From positions 1 to 50,185 of the forward strand of contig CAMAXX010000020.1 in the NCBI GenBank assembly GCA_945862435.1: 50,185 nucleotides of DNA, written 5' to 3'. Made by a program: the position numbers and the translations under genes. How positions within the stretch are numbered: the first letter of the stretch is position 1; each line of letters starts with the position of its first letter. The notes beneath the pieces were generated by a model. That model had not been told where the DNA came from. It saw nothing but the letters and a program-made list of their open reading frames with translations, and made no database searches. Shown in pieces: positions 16,371-27,028 of the stretch. The DNA is from Pseudorhodobacter antarcticus (lineage in GTDB: Bacteria > Pseudomonadota > Alphaproteobacteria > Rhodobacterales > Rhodobacteraceae).

Positions 16371-17017
16371 TGAACCTGCCCCCGACAACATCACTTCGTG
16401 CCCTTTTCGATGCCGCCGATGCAAATCGCGCTGCAATGCATGTGATCGCACGCGACTTTTCCGGCGTGGATTTATATGTCGGCAATCGCCAAGCGGCATC
16501 TGACCCCGCCCTTTTGGTAAAGCACGGGGTAAATGCCGTGCTGAATTGTGCCTTGAATTTGGATATCAATTTGGTGAAGTCCCCCGCAAGCGACTGTCGC
16601 AACCAGGATTTTGGCCGCGCCGGTCTGCGTTATTACAAATTGGGGCTGATCGACGGGGCGGGTAACCCTGCCGAAATGCTGCTGGCGGGGTATTTGCAAC
16701 TGTGCGGGCTAATGCGCCAACAAATGCCAAACAAGGCCACCTATCCTTGGCCCAGCGGCGGGCATGTTTTGGTGAACTGCCGCGGCGGGCGCAGCAGATC
16801 CGTCGTTTTGGTCAGCCTGTTTTTGCATTTGCAGCGCCCAGCCAGCTTTCCCACACTCGACGCGGCGATTGCCCATGTGCGCGATATGCGCCAGCTTGAT
16901 CCCGTGGAATGGCCCAGCGCACCCAAACCCGTTCTGATCGAAGCGGCGCTTTGGGCGGCATCAGCGGCAAAGCTTTTGCAAGGGCATGCGTTTTTGCAAG
17001 GTGCAGCCGCACAATGA
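16370..17017 (+). CDS. Dual-specificity-like cysteine phosphatase
   Basis: 215 residues. The P-loop VNCRGGRSRS contains Cys137 and Arg143 in the C-x5-R arrangement of tyrosine/dual-specificity phosphatases; Asp95 in LGLIDGAGN is placed to act as the general acid. The usual His before the Cys is replaced by Asn136, which is unusual. The N-terminal part YVGNRQAAS ... GVNAVLNCA is typical of bacterial DSP-like proteins. Some members of this fold dephosphorylate inositol phosphates rather than proteins. It is translationally coupled to the IMPase upstream and the LacI gene downstream (ATGA at 17014-17017), so it probably takes part in breaking down the imported phosphate ester. Confidence 0.78.
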   Translation: MNLPPTTSLRALFDAADANRAAMHVIARDFSGVDLYVGNRQAASDPALLVKHGVNAVLNCALNLDINLVKSPASDCRNQDFGRAGLRYYKLGLIDGAGNPAEMLLAGYLQLCGLMRQQMPNKATYPWPSGGHVLVNCRGGRSRSVVLVSLFLHLQRPASFPTLDAAIAHVRDMRQLDPVEWPSAPKPVLIEAALWAASAAKLLQGHAFLQGAAAQ

Positions 17018-18030
17018 AAACAAAGTTGCCTCCCCCAAACGGCACAGCCGCTTCGGCATCAGATGTTGCGCGCTTGGCTGGGGTGTCGCGTTCGGCTGTA
17101 TCGCGCACCTTTACAAATGGGGCGTCTGTGTCGGCCGACACCCGCGCCAAAGTGCTGCGCGCCGCCGAAGAGCTGCACTATCATGTCAATTTTCTGGCGC
17201 GCGGATTGTCCAAACAAGAAAGCCGCCCCGTCTGCATTTTGGTTTCAAACCTGCACAAACCTTATCATGCGCAATTGCTAGATCATATAACCACAGCGTT
17301 GCAAAAGGCGCAGCGGATCAGCATCATTATCAACGTGGGGGATGATCCTGCCGCAGCGTCTGGCGCGCTAGAGCAAACGCTAAACTACCGCGCTTCGGCG
17401 ACCATTGTGCTGTCAGGATCGCCGCCTGCGCCTATGGTGCGCCGCTGCGTAGAGGTGGGGCAAAGCGTGATTTTGGTGAACCGCGCCGATGATCTGCCCG
17501 ATGTGCGCCACATCTCGATTGATTACGAAACAGCCATGCGCAACGCCGTGCAGATGTTCATGCGCGCAGGGTGCCAGAAAATCGCCCTTGTCTCGCGCGC
17601 GGTGCGCACGCCCAGCCTTTTGGCGCGCGAAGAGTTTTTCATTGCCTTTTTGCGCGCGCAAAACATCACGCCGCAGTTGTGGCGCGGCGCTTCAACCAGC
17701 TATGAAGCGGGCCAGCAAGCCATGCGCGAATTGTTGGTGGGCCTTGATCCGCCTGATGGGGTGTTTTGCATCAACGATCTGATGGCCTGCGGCTGTATTG
17801 ATACCGCGCGCCACGAATTTAAACGCCGCCTGCCCGAAGATCTGTGTATTCTGGGATTTGACGACATCGCACAGGCTGCGTGGTCGGGGTATGACCTTAC
17901 CACGTTTGCCCAACCCTATGCCGAAATTGCGCAGGCAGTGGTGCAAAGCGTGGCCGTTCAACCCAGCGCGCATAATGCGAAAATTTTGCTGTACGCGCGC
18001 CCCGTGTGGCGCGGCACCATGCGCAACTGA
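17014..18030 (+). CDS. LacI-family transcriptional regulator of the phosphate-ester operon
   Basis: 338 residues from ATG 17014, overlapping the phosphatase stop. The helix-turn-helix SASDVARLAGVSRSAVSRTFT (about residues 14-34) and the following NGASVSADTRAKVLRAAEELHYHVN are canonical. The sensor domain contains ILVSNLHKPYHAQLLD, VFCINDLMACGCIDTA and LGFDDIAQAAWSGYDLTTF, the usual LacI/GalR landmarks. It is the last gene of the plus-strand operon and so likely autoregulates it. A candidate operator is the palindrome at 11394-11407. Inducer unknown. Confidence 0.9.
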   Translation: MKTKLPPPNGTAASASDVARLAGVSRSAVSRTFTNGASVSADTRAKVLRAAEELHYHVNFLARGLSKQESRPVCILVSNLHKPYHAQLLDHITTALQKAQRISIIINVGDDPAAASGALEQTLNYRASATIVLSGSPPAPMVRRCVEVGQSVILVNRADDLPDVRHISIDYETAMRNAVQMFMRAGCQKIALVSRAVRTPSLLAREEFFIAFLRAQNITPQLWRGASTSYEAGQQAMRELLVGLDPPDGVFCINDLMACGCIDTARHEFKRRLPEDLCILGFDDIAQAAWSGYDLTTFAQPYAEIAQAVVQSVAVQPSAHNAKILLYARPVWRGTMRN

Positions 18031-18036
18031 CCTTTT

Positions 18037-18054
18037 GCGCCAGATCACTGGCGC
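18037..18054 (+). terminator. Hairpin after the LacI gene
   Basis: GCGCCAG / CTGGCGC around ATCA, 7 bases past the stop at 18030. The stem is short and GC-rich with no T-tract. It may end the operon. Confidence 0.45.
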
Positions 18055-18254
18055 GAATGAAACTGGACGCGCACAATAAGTCTAGTCAATCCCCGCGCAT
18101 CACATACGCCGTATAGCGGGGCGCGGTTGCGCTGAGCGCATATTTCCAAAATTTGATCCGAAATCGGCAGCTCGGCTTTTGCCGAAACTTCCTGTTTTCG
18201 CACGCTCTGCCCAGTGCCGCGCCGGTCGCGGAAAAATTTATATTCGAAAGTCAC
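18045..18254 (-). CDS. Possible small protein, weak
   Basis: A 69-codon frame with a GTG start. The beginning (TFEYKFFRDRRGTG) and QILEICAQRNRAPLYGVCDARGL look protein-like, but I know no family and no good ribosome-binding site is evident. It occupies most of the space between the LacI gene and the RTX gene. It may be a remnant. The rest of the gap (18255-18435) is AT-rich and would carry the RTX promoter. Confidence 0.25.
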   Translation of the reverse strand: MTFEYKFFRDRRGTGQSVRKQEVSAKAELPISDQILEICAQRNRAPLYGVCDARGLTRLIVRVQFHSRQ

Positions 18255-18435
18255 TTAAATTATGACTAACGTCTGAAAATATAGCTTATTTGCGTTACAA
18301 ATATCCTTATGAATACTATTATCTCGAAAGATTAGTGTCGAATTTTATGTCAGTTTTGTGAATGCACCCCGCCTTGGGCGGCATCAACCCATGCCTCAAC
18401 ACCCGCACTTTTTACCATTTTGATCGGAGTTTCCC

Positions 18436-21400
18436 ATGGACGGCACCGCCCTGAACGACACGCTAAACGGCACCACAGGCGCAGAGACCATCAACGGTTT
18501 GGCTGGAAATGACAGCATCAACGGTAACGGTGGCCTTGATCGGTTGTTTGGCGGCGTGGGGAACGATACGCTGCTGGCAGGGGGCGGATACGAGCCTATC
18601 ACGCGAAATGCCATTGACCTGATTGTGAATTCAAACACTGCGGGTCCCCAGTTTGGGGCAGCGACAATTGGGTTAACGGGTGGCGGCTATGCGATTGTGT
18701 GGCAAGATGTTCAAGTTGGTTCGATATACGTTCTTCGTGGGCAATTGTTTAATGCAAATGGGGTAAAAGTTGGAAGTGAGCTGGTGCTAAGTGATAGCCA
18801 AAGCGCCCAAAACCAGTTCCTGCCTTCGCTGACAGCACTGCCAAACGGCGGCTTTGCAATAGCTTAGGAAACCAATGACAGCAGCGCAAACAGTTCTATT
18901 TTTGCGCGCAGCGTCGATGCGGCGGGCGTGTTGGGCAGCGTTATTGCTGTAACACCGAATTCTTTGTCCACCAACCAAAACAGCCCCAGTATCGCCGCGC
19001 TTTCTAACGGAAGCTATGTGGTCACCTATGTCGATAATAGTGGCGCTGGCACCGACACCAGTGGCACAACAATTCGCGGGCAGATCGTTTCTGCCACGGG
19101 TGCGCTGACGGGGGCGTCATTTCAAATCCCAACGACCACAGCGTCTGATCAGTTCGACCCGCAAGTCACCAAGCTGGGCGATGGGCGATTTGTGGTGATT
19201 TGGACGGATGCGAGCAATGCAAATGCAGCCAGTTGGGACATTCGCGGGCAAATTTTTACGGCGAATGGCCTTCCGTCTGGCAGTGAATTTCAGTTGAACA
19301 GTCATTTATTCCTTGAACAAGAATCGCCTGCCATTGCTGCCATGAAGAATGGTGGATTTGTTGCAGTTTGGACGAATAAAGGAACTATCGTTGGCGGTGA
19401 TACAGATTGGAGCATTCGTGCGCAGATTTATGATGCGCTAGGTGCGACAATTGGTGTCGAGTTCACCGTAAACTCTAGAACAGCTGACTTTCAGTTCCGC
19501 CCTTCAGTTGCGGTTTTGGCAGATGGACGTTTTGTCGTTGTCTACCAGTCCTTCGGCGTGGATGGGTCGTTTAACGGCATCGCGGCAAGGGTGTTCCTTG
19601 CCGATGGCACGCCCGTAGATAACGAGTTTATTGTCAACTCCGCATTTGAAGGTCATCAAAATTATCCGTCAGTCAGTGCTTTGCCGAATGGGGATTTTGT
19701 CATTGCTTTCACCGATGAAAGCAATGTTACAGCGACTTCGGGGGATATTCGTTATGTGCAATACTCTGCCGATTTAACGGCGCGGAACAGTACTTTGGAT
19801 GGCGGGGCGGGTAACGACAGCCTACTGGGCGATATTGGCAATAACGTGCTGTTGGGCGGCGCGGGGGACGATACGTTAACAGGCGGCGCGGGCAATGACG
19901 CGCTGACAGGTGGAACCGAGGCGGATCGGTTTGTTATTTCGGCCAGCTCGGCCTTTGGCATTGATACGGTTACCGATTATTCGGCCGCGCAAGGTGATGT
20001 GCTGGTGCGCGTTGGTGCAGCCCCATCAACCACCACCACCGATGCAATGCGCGCAGGCATGTCCCCCATTTCGGGCGCTACGGGTGCTTTGCTTTATACG
20101 GATAGCTTCGGCACGGTGCGTCTAAATGGGGCGGGCACGGCGGCTTCGGTTATCGTGGGCGTGCAAACCGCCAGCGGTGATTACATTTCGGGCGGCAGCC
20201 TGAACAACACTCTTTCGGGCGGCGCGCTGAATGATACGCTGTACGGCGACGGCGGCAATGACGTGCTGAACGGCCTGCTTGGGGCTGACACGCTGGACGG
20301 CGGCGATGGAAACGACGCGCTGGATGGCGGCGAAGGAAATGACAATCTGCATGGCCGCGCGGGCAATGACCGCCTGCTGGGCGGGGCGGGCAATGACACC
20401 ATTTACGGCGATGCGAGTGGCAACGATACGGTTGCCAATGCCGATACGATCTATGGCGGCATTGGCAATGACCGCATCTATGCGGGCAATGGCAATGACA
20501 TCATTTACGGCGATCAAAGCGACGATATCATTTTTGGCGGCACGGGCGCTGACCGCATCTATGGCGGCGATGGGGCGGATTCTATGGATGGCGGCACCCC
20601 ATCGTTCGGCGGCACGTTTGTAACGGGCCACCAAGATCATTTCTTTGGCGGCGCGGGCAATGACACCTTGCGCGGCAGCGGCGGCGTGAACACAGACCTG
20701 ATGTATGGCGGCGCAGACAGTGACTTGATCTATGGCGCTGAATGGGACGACACCCTTTATGGCGATTTTGGCCTTGATATAATTTACGGCGGCGAGGGGT
20801 CTGACATTATCGTGGGCGACGCCGGCAATGATACTGTGGCCTTTAACAGCCATGACGTGCTGTATGGCGATGCGGGCAGTGACACCCTGTTTGGCGGATC
20901 GGGTGAAGATAGGCTTTTCGGCGGCGCAGATGCTGACAGGATGTTTGGCGGCATTGGCAATGACAGCCTTTACGTCAATGGCGGCGCGGATCTGGTTTAT
21001 GGCGATGCGGGCGACGATACTGTTATTGTCTCCTCTATAACGACGAACCATGGTGCAATCACGATTTATGGCGGCGATGGCAACGATAATATCGTCAAGG
21101 ATTTCCTCTTGCAGTCCCGCACAACGCCTGCATTGATTTACGGCGGCAACGGGAACGATCTTTTGAACGGGTCAAGCACCGCCGACACGATTTATGGTGA
21201 CGCGGGCGATGATCGAATTATCAGTTTAGGGGACACCAACCGTTTGTTCGGCGGCACTGGCAACGATCGTCTGGAAGGCGCGTCGGGTGCTGACATTTTG
21301 GATGGCGGCGATGGCAATGACACGCTGGTGGGCCAAGGGGGCAGCGATACGCTGTTCGGCGGGCTGGGCGATGACATGCTGAACGGATATCATGGCAACG

Positions 21401-24400
21401 ATGTTTTAACAGGCGGCACGGGCCGCGATGTGTTCGACGTTACCAGCTTATCAGGCAACGATACGATTACCGATTTCGCCTTTGGCACCGATGCGCTGCA
21501 GCTACAATCCATCGATATCCTTGGATTTGTTGATGGTGTTGACTACACGGCGTTGGCAGTTCAAGTCGCGGCTTTCCAGGCAACGGCGCGGACAGGCAAT
21601 GACATTTTGTTGCAGCTGAATACTGACCCTGGCCAACAATCGGTACTGCTGCGCGGTGCCACCACGGCGGCTGGGCTGACTGTTCTGGTGCGTGATACAT
21701 TCAACGGGCCAATCGTGGGCTTTGGCGGCACGTTGAACGATCTTTTGCGGGGCGAGGCCAGCAACGACACCCTCTACGGCGGCGCGGGCAATGACACGCT
21801 TTATGGCGCAGACGGCGCTGACAGTTTGCAGGCCGGCATTGGGGCCGATCTGCTTGACGGCGGCATCGGCGCAGACAATTTCAACAGCGGCGACGGCAAT
21901 GACACAGTTTATGGCGGCGCTGATAACGACACGATAACCAATGAAGGTGGCGCAGATCTGCTCTACGGCGGCGACGGCGCAGATGTATTCAACGCAAGCC
22001 TCGGCACTGCCACCATTTACGGCGGCATCGGCGATGATACTCTTAACGGTCAAGCTGGCGCGCTGCGCTTTTTCGGCCAAGAAGGCAACGACAGCGCCAC
22101 TGGCAGCAGCGGCCTTGTCGGCGACCTTTTAGATGGCGGCGCGGGCAATGACACCCTTTCTGGGCTAGATGGCGCAGACACCCTGTTTGGCGGCACCGAC
22201 TGTGACAGAATTTCTGGCGGCGTCGGCAACGACGTGCTGTATGGCGGCGATGGCGATGATCGTTTCTTAGGCGGCGATGATGGCAATGACACGATCTATG
22301 CTGACAGCGGCGATGACTTTGCCAGTGGAGGTGACAACAATGACTTCGTCTTTGGCGTTATTGGAAATGACACCGTCGAGGGCAATGGCGGCAGCGATAT
22401 TCTGTACGGTCTAGACCACAACGACACCATGTACGGCGGCGATGGCGACGATCGTTTGTTCGGCGGCCTTGGCAACGATAGCCTTGACGGCGGCGTTGGC
22501 AACGATGTTTTGTATGGTGGTGACGGCAACGACACTTTTACCGCAAGTTCTAACGATGACCTGCTTTATGGCGAGGCTGGCGATGACGTTCTGAATGGCG
22601 GCACAGGCAGCGACACCCTATATGGCGGCGCGGGCAATGATACGCTGAATGGCGATGCAGCCGCAGTGGCGCTGTTCGGCGATCTGGGCAATGACCGCAT
22701 TATAGGCAGCTCACGGGCCGATACGTTGGACGGCGGCGCGGGCAGCGATTACTTCTTCAGCAACTTTGGCAACGATACCATCACAACGGGCCTTGACGCC
22801 GATGTTGTGTATTTTATCCGTGGCGATGGAAATGATCTGGTTACAGATTTTAGCACGGCTCAAGACCGAATTTTGCTTGATACGTCGCTGATGACAGCGG
22901 TGCAGTTTGATAACGAGTTTTACGATCAGTTTGCAGCGGGTATCATATTCAGTGGCGGCACGCTTGGCGCGCCATTGCAAATCATCTTTGACCATGATGG
23001 CAACAGTGCGCCCAGTGTGGGTGATGATATTCTGCGCTTGGCTGGCGTGACCTTGGCGCAGCGCGGGCAGGTTATGATGGAAATCAATGGCCGCCTGATT
23101 GGCACGACCAGCAACGCTGATACCTTCACAGGCAGCGCCAGCAACGACACGATCTATGGCTATGGCGGTGCAGACCTGTTGAATGGTGGCCTCGGCAATG
23201 ATGTCATTAACGTCGCTGGCGGCGATGGCACGGACACCGTTTATGGCGGCGGCGGCGATGATCGCGTCATTGCTGGCGAAGGTGCGGCGGTGCGGGCATT
23301 TGGCGATGCGGGCAACGATGTGCTGACGGGTCATGGTTTTGCCGACACGCTGTATGGCGGACTTGGCAATGATACGATCTATGGCGGCTTTGGGCACGAT
23401 GCGCTGTATGGCGATGATGGTAACGACCTCATTGCCGACAGTGCTGGCAATGACACGATCTATGGCGGCACGGGAAATGACACCATTCTTGCCGACTATG
23501 CCGACAGCGGCGAACGCGACACCATTTATGGCGGCGCTGGGGCCGACAGCATTATCAGCGGCGCGCGCGTGTTTGGCGAAGATGGGAACGACACGATCCA
23601 AGTGGAACTGATTAATGCTTTGGTTGATGGTGGCACGGGCGATGACCGTATTGCCAACAAAGCGGGCGCTGCCAACTCAACCCTGCTGGGCGGGGCAGGC
23701 AACGACACTTTGGTTGCCTTGCATAACGGCACCAGGTTGGAAGGCGGCGACGGTAATGATGTGCTGGATGCCAACGGGTCTGGTTTGTTTGGCGTCTTGA
23801 TCTATGGCGGCGGGCAATGACCTGCTTGAGCAGTCCGATTTCGGCGAAGGTTATGGGGGCGCGGGCAATGATACGATTGTCGGCGCGGTAGATGCATTTG
23901 CCTATGGGGACGACGGCAATGACATTATCTTCAGCGACCGCGCGTTTGGCGGCGCGGGCAATGACCGCATTACGGTACTAGACAAAGGCAGCAATTTTGG
24001 CGGCGCGGGCAACGATACCCTTTACGGCTCATCGAACGACGACGCTTTATATGGCGATGATACCACGGCAGGCGCGCTGTTTGGCAGTGATAGCCTGATC
24101 GGCGGCGGCGGCGCCGATAATCTGTTTGGCGGCGGGGGCAATGATACGCTGTATGGCGATGCAGACGATGACTATTTGTATGGCGGCGATGGCAACGATG
24201 TGCTGTATTCAGGCACATCTGGCGGCGAAGTTGACATTATTTACGGCGGCGCGGGCAACGATCGATTGTTTTCCGCAACCAGCCTTGCTTGGCTGTATGG
24301 CGACGGCGGCGCGGATCTGATTTCGGGCGGGTCGGGCACGGATTTGAACTATGGCGGCGATGGTAATGACACGCTGCTGGGCGGCGCGGGCATTGATACG

Positions 24401-25474
24401 ATCTATGGCGATGCGGGCAATGACAGCATAACCCTGACCGATGCCGAAGAGAACGCCTATGGCGGCGCGGGTAACGACACGATTACGGGCAGCGCAGGAC
24501 GGGATTCTATCGAAGGCGGCGATGGGCGCGACAGCCTGTCAGGCGCGGCTGGCAACGATTCGATCCTTGGCGGCGCAGACGCTGATACAATCATTGGCGC
24601 AGACGGTCTTGATACGCTGTACGGCAATGCTGGCAATGACCTTGTGTTTGGCGGCGCAGGCAATGATTCTGTGTACGGCGACCAACAATTCGGCGGTGCT
24701 GGCGATGGTAATGACACCGTCTTTGGTGGTGACGGCGATGACTACATCATCGGCGGATCATTCAACGATCTGCTGAATGGCGACGCAGGCAATGATTCAC
24801 TCTTTGGTGGTGAAGGGGCAGATACGCTGTATGGCGGCACAGGGAATGATTCCCTCGAAGGCAACGGCGGCATCGATGTCATCTATGGCGGCGACGGTGT
24901 TGATTACATTTTACTGGGCGATGATACTGCCACGGGTGCAGCGTTTGGCGGCAATGGCGATGATACCATCGATGGAAGTATCGGCGCAGATCGAATATTT
25001 GGCGATGCGGGCAACGATGCTTTAAGCGGACGGGAAGGCAGAGATACCCTATATGGCGGCGCGGGCAATGATGTTCTTGACGGCGGCTTTGACAGCGATC
25101 TGATGCTGGGCGGCGATGGCAACGACATCCTTTATGGCGGATCCAGCCGCGATTTGGACACGCTGACAGGCGGGCTTGGCGCAGATCAGTTCCACTTCAA
25201 CTTTGATCTTGATCGCGTCAATCTTTCGTCGGGAACTGACCGCATTACCGATTTCAATGTGGCGCAGGGTGATAAGCTGTATTTGAATTGGCGCGGGGAT
25301 GCGGATATCACTTTGGCCGAACTTCAAGCGATTGCGACCATCAATCGCACTGCCAATACGATAACACTAACTTTTGGCACTGGTGAAAATTCGATGTCCT
25401 TAACCGTTCAAGGCATTAGCAACCTTCAAACGCTGCTGGACAACACAATCGAGTTTACCAGCATACTTGGCTAA
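18436..25474 (+). pseudogene. Giant RTX (hemolysin-type calcium-binding repeat) protein, interrupted
   Basis: If repaired, a roughly 2346-residue protein. The N-terminus (from 18436) has short RTX repeats, then a region of about 300 residues with repeated beta-strand units of the type F-x-P-SVAALxDGRFVVVW. From about 19795 onward there are very many GGxGxDxx nonapeptides (GGAGNDTLYG and variants), broken by spacer domains of the kind ITDFxxGxD. The C-terminus (DRITDFNVAQGDKLYL onward) is the usual type I secretion signal region. There is no N-terminal signal peptide. Two lesions are visible: TAG at 18865-18867 in frame, where TGG (Trp) would fit, and a missing 2 bases at 23806-23815, where GGCGGCGGGCAATGAC replaces the ubiquitous GGCGGCGCGGGCAATGAC. 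The latter shifts the reading frame from 18928-23820 to 23804-25474. These are either real inactivation/phase switching or sequencing errors. No type I secretion genes are in the window. Confidence 0.88.
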
Positions 25475-25482
25475 CGAAAAAT

Positions 25483-25511
25483 CCCCCCAAAGCGTAAAGT
25501 GCCTTGGGGGG
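25483..25511. terminator. Terminator between convergent RTX and urtE genes
   Basis: CCCCCCAA (25483-25490) pairs with TTGGGGGG (25504-25511). The stem lies 9 bases after the RTX stop and 70 bases after the urtE stop on the other strand, so it can serve both directions. Confidence 0.65.
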
Positions 25512-25581
25512 GGACTGCCGATCTGAACTTAAGCCATGCAAGGCCGCCCAAAAAGCCGCAGTTTAGGTTTGCCACAAAGGT

Positions 25582-26280
25582 CTAAACAGAAACAGTCGCC
25601 TTCAGCGCGGCTTTGTCCAATTCTGCCTTGGTGCCTTGCAGGGCCACTGCCCCGCGCTTTAGCACATAGAATTGATCCGCCAGATCATAGGCGAATTCAA
25701 AATATTGCTCGACCAGAACAATGGCCATCGTCCCTTCGCCGCGCAAATAGGAAATCACGCGGCCAATTTGCCCGATGATATTGGGCTGAATGCCCTCGGT
25801 CGGCTCGTCCAAAAGCAAGACCTTGGGCTGCATCAGCATTGCGCGGGCAATGGCCAGTTGCTGCTGCTGCCCGCCCGATAAATCGCCCCCGCGCCGGTGG
25901 CCCATATCGCGCAGCACGGGGAACAGATCATAAATCAAATCAGGGATTTTATGCTGGCTTTTGGGCAAAACGGCATAAGCGGTCTGCATATTTTCCAGCA
26001 CAGTCAACAGCGGAAAAATCATTCGCCCCTGCGGGACATACCCCAACCCCGCGCGCGCAATGGTATCGGCGCGGGCGGGTGCAGGCAGCGCCGCGCCCGC
26101 AATATCCACAGTGCCTGCACTGCGCGGATGCGTGCCTGACAGCGCCTTTAGCAGCGATGTTTTGCCCACCCCATTCGTGCCCAAAATACAGGTCACCTCG
26201 CCCGCGCGGGCGGTGAAATCAATATCATACAAAATCTGCGATCCGCCGTAATGCAGGCAAAGTTTCTGTGCGTTCAGCAT
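25582..26280 (-). CDS. urtE: Urea ABC transporter ATPase UrtE
   Basis: 232 residues from ATG 26280, which lies right after the urtD stop; an upstream in-frame codon at 26304 would overlap urtD and adds nothing. Walker A GTNGVGKTS, signature LSGGQQQQLAIARA, Walker B VLLLDEPTEGIQPN and the switch region LVEQYFEFAYDLAD match the LivF/UrtE branch; the IQPNII stretch is typical of UrtE. It energises urea import together with UrtD. Last gene of urtABCDE, read leftward. No urease genes are in the window. Confidence 0.95.
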   Translation of the reverse strand: MLNAQKLCLHYGGSQILYDIDFTARAGEVTCILGTNGVGKTSLLKALSGTHPRSAGTVDIAGAALPAPARADTIARAGLGYVPQGRMIFPLLTVLENMQTAYAVLPKSQHKIPDLIYDLFPVLRDMGHRRGGDLSGGQQQQLAIARAMLMQPKVLLLDEPTEGIQPNIIGQIGRVISYLRGEGTMAIVLVEQYFEFAYDLADQFYVLKRGAVALQGTKAELDKAALKATVSV

Positions 26281-26281
26281 C

Positions 26282-27028
26282 TTATCGCCCCAAATAAACG
26301 TCAATCACAGCTTGGTTTTTGGTGACATGGGCAAGGCTGCCCTCGGCCAAAACGCTGCCCTCGTGCAGCACCGTCACCTTGCAATCTAGGCGGCGCACGA
26401 AATCCATATCGTGTTCCACCACGATGACGGCACGGGTTTTCGCCATATCCACCAGCATGGCAGTTGTCGCCTCGCGTTCGGCCAATGTCATGCCTGCGGC
26501 AGGCTCGTCCACCAGCAACAGTTTGGGTTCCTGTGCCAGCAGCATCCCCAGTTCCAGCCATTGCTTTTGCCCGTGGCTCAGCTCGCCCGCGCGCCGTTGC
26601 AGGGCATCCGTTAGCCCCACTTGCGCCGCTAAACTTTCGATACGCTCGCTGTCGGTTAAAGTGCCGCGAGAAAACAGCACCGCCCACGGCGCGCGGTTCG
26701 CCTTTAGGGCAAGGCGCAAATTTTCCTCGGTGGTCTGATCCTCGAACACAGTCGGGCGCTGAAACTTGCGGCCAATGCCGATTTGGGCGATCTGCGCTTC
26801 GGATTTCGACAGAAGGGAAACCGACCTCTCGCCAAAGGTAACGCTGCCAGAATCGGGTTTGGTCTTGCCCGTGACAATATCCATAAATGTGGTTTTGCCC
26901 GCACCATTGGGGCCAATGACGGCGCGCATTTCGGCCGTCCCAATGGAAAAGGACAGATTGTTAATCGCGCGAAACCCGTCAAAGGATACCGACACGCCAG
27001 ACACTTCTAAAAGGGCGGTCATCTTCAT
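26282..27028 (-). CDS. urtD: Urea ABC transporter ATPase UrtD
   Basis: 248 residues. Walker A GPNGAGKTTFMDIVTGKTKPD is the LivG/UrtD form. The signature is LSHGQKQWLELGMLL; LSHGQ in place of LSGGQ is characteristic of UrtD. Walker B is LLLVDEPAAGMT, and the switch region VVEHDMDFVRRL is as expected. ATG 27028 overlaps the urtC stop; a second ATG at 27022 is the alternative. It pairs with UrtE on the cytoplasmic face of the UrtBC channel. Confidence 0.96.
   Translation of the reverse strand: MKMTALLEVSGVSVSFDGFRAINNLSFSIGTAEMRAVIGPNGAGKTTFMDIVTGKTKPDSGSVTFGERSVSLLSKSEAQIAQIGIGRKFQRPTVFEDQTTEENLRLALKANRAPWAVLFSRGTLTDSERIESLAAQVGLTDALQRRAGELSHGQKQWLELGMLLAQEPKLLLVDEPAAGMTLAEREATTAMLVDMAKTRAVIVVEHDMDFVRRLDCKVTVLHEGSVLAEGSLAHVTKNQAVIDVYLGR

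Noticed and set aside
20122-21051. Long minus-strand open frames inside the RTX gene
   Set aside because: They are antisense shadows of the GC-biased GGxGxDxx repeats, with alanine/isoleucine-rich repetitive translation and no family features.
19795-25150. Regularly repeated DNA that could suggest a CRISPR or satellite array
   Set aside because: The repeats are in-frame codons for RTX nonapeptides with varied spacing, not direct repeats with unique spacers.
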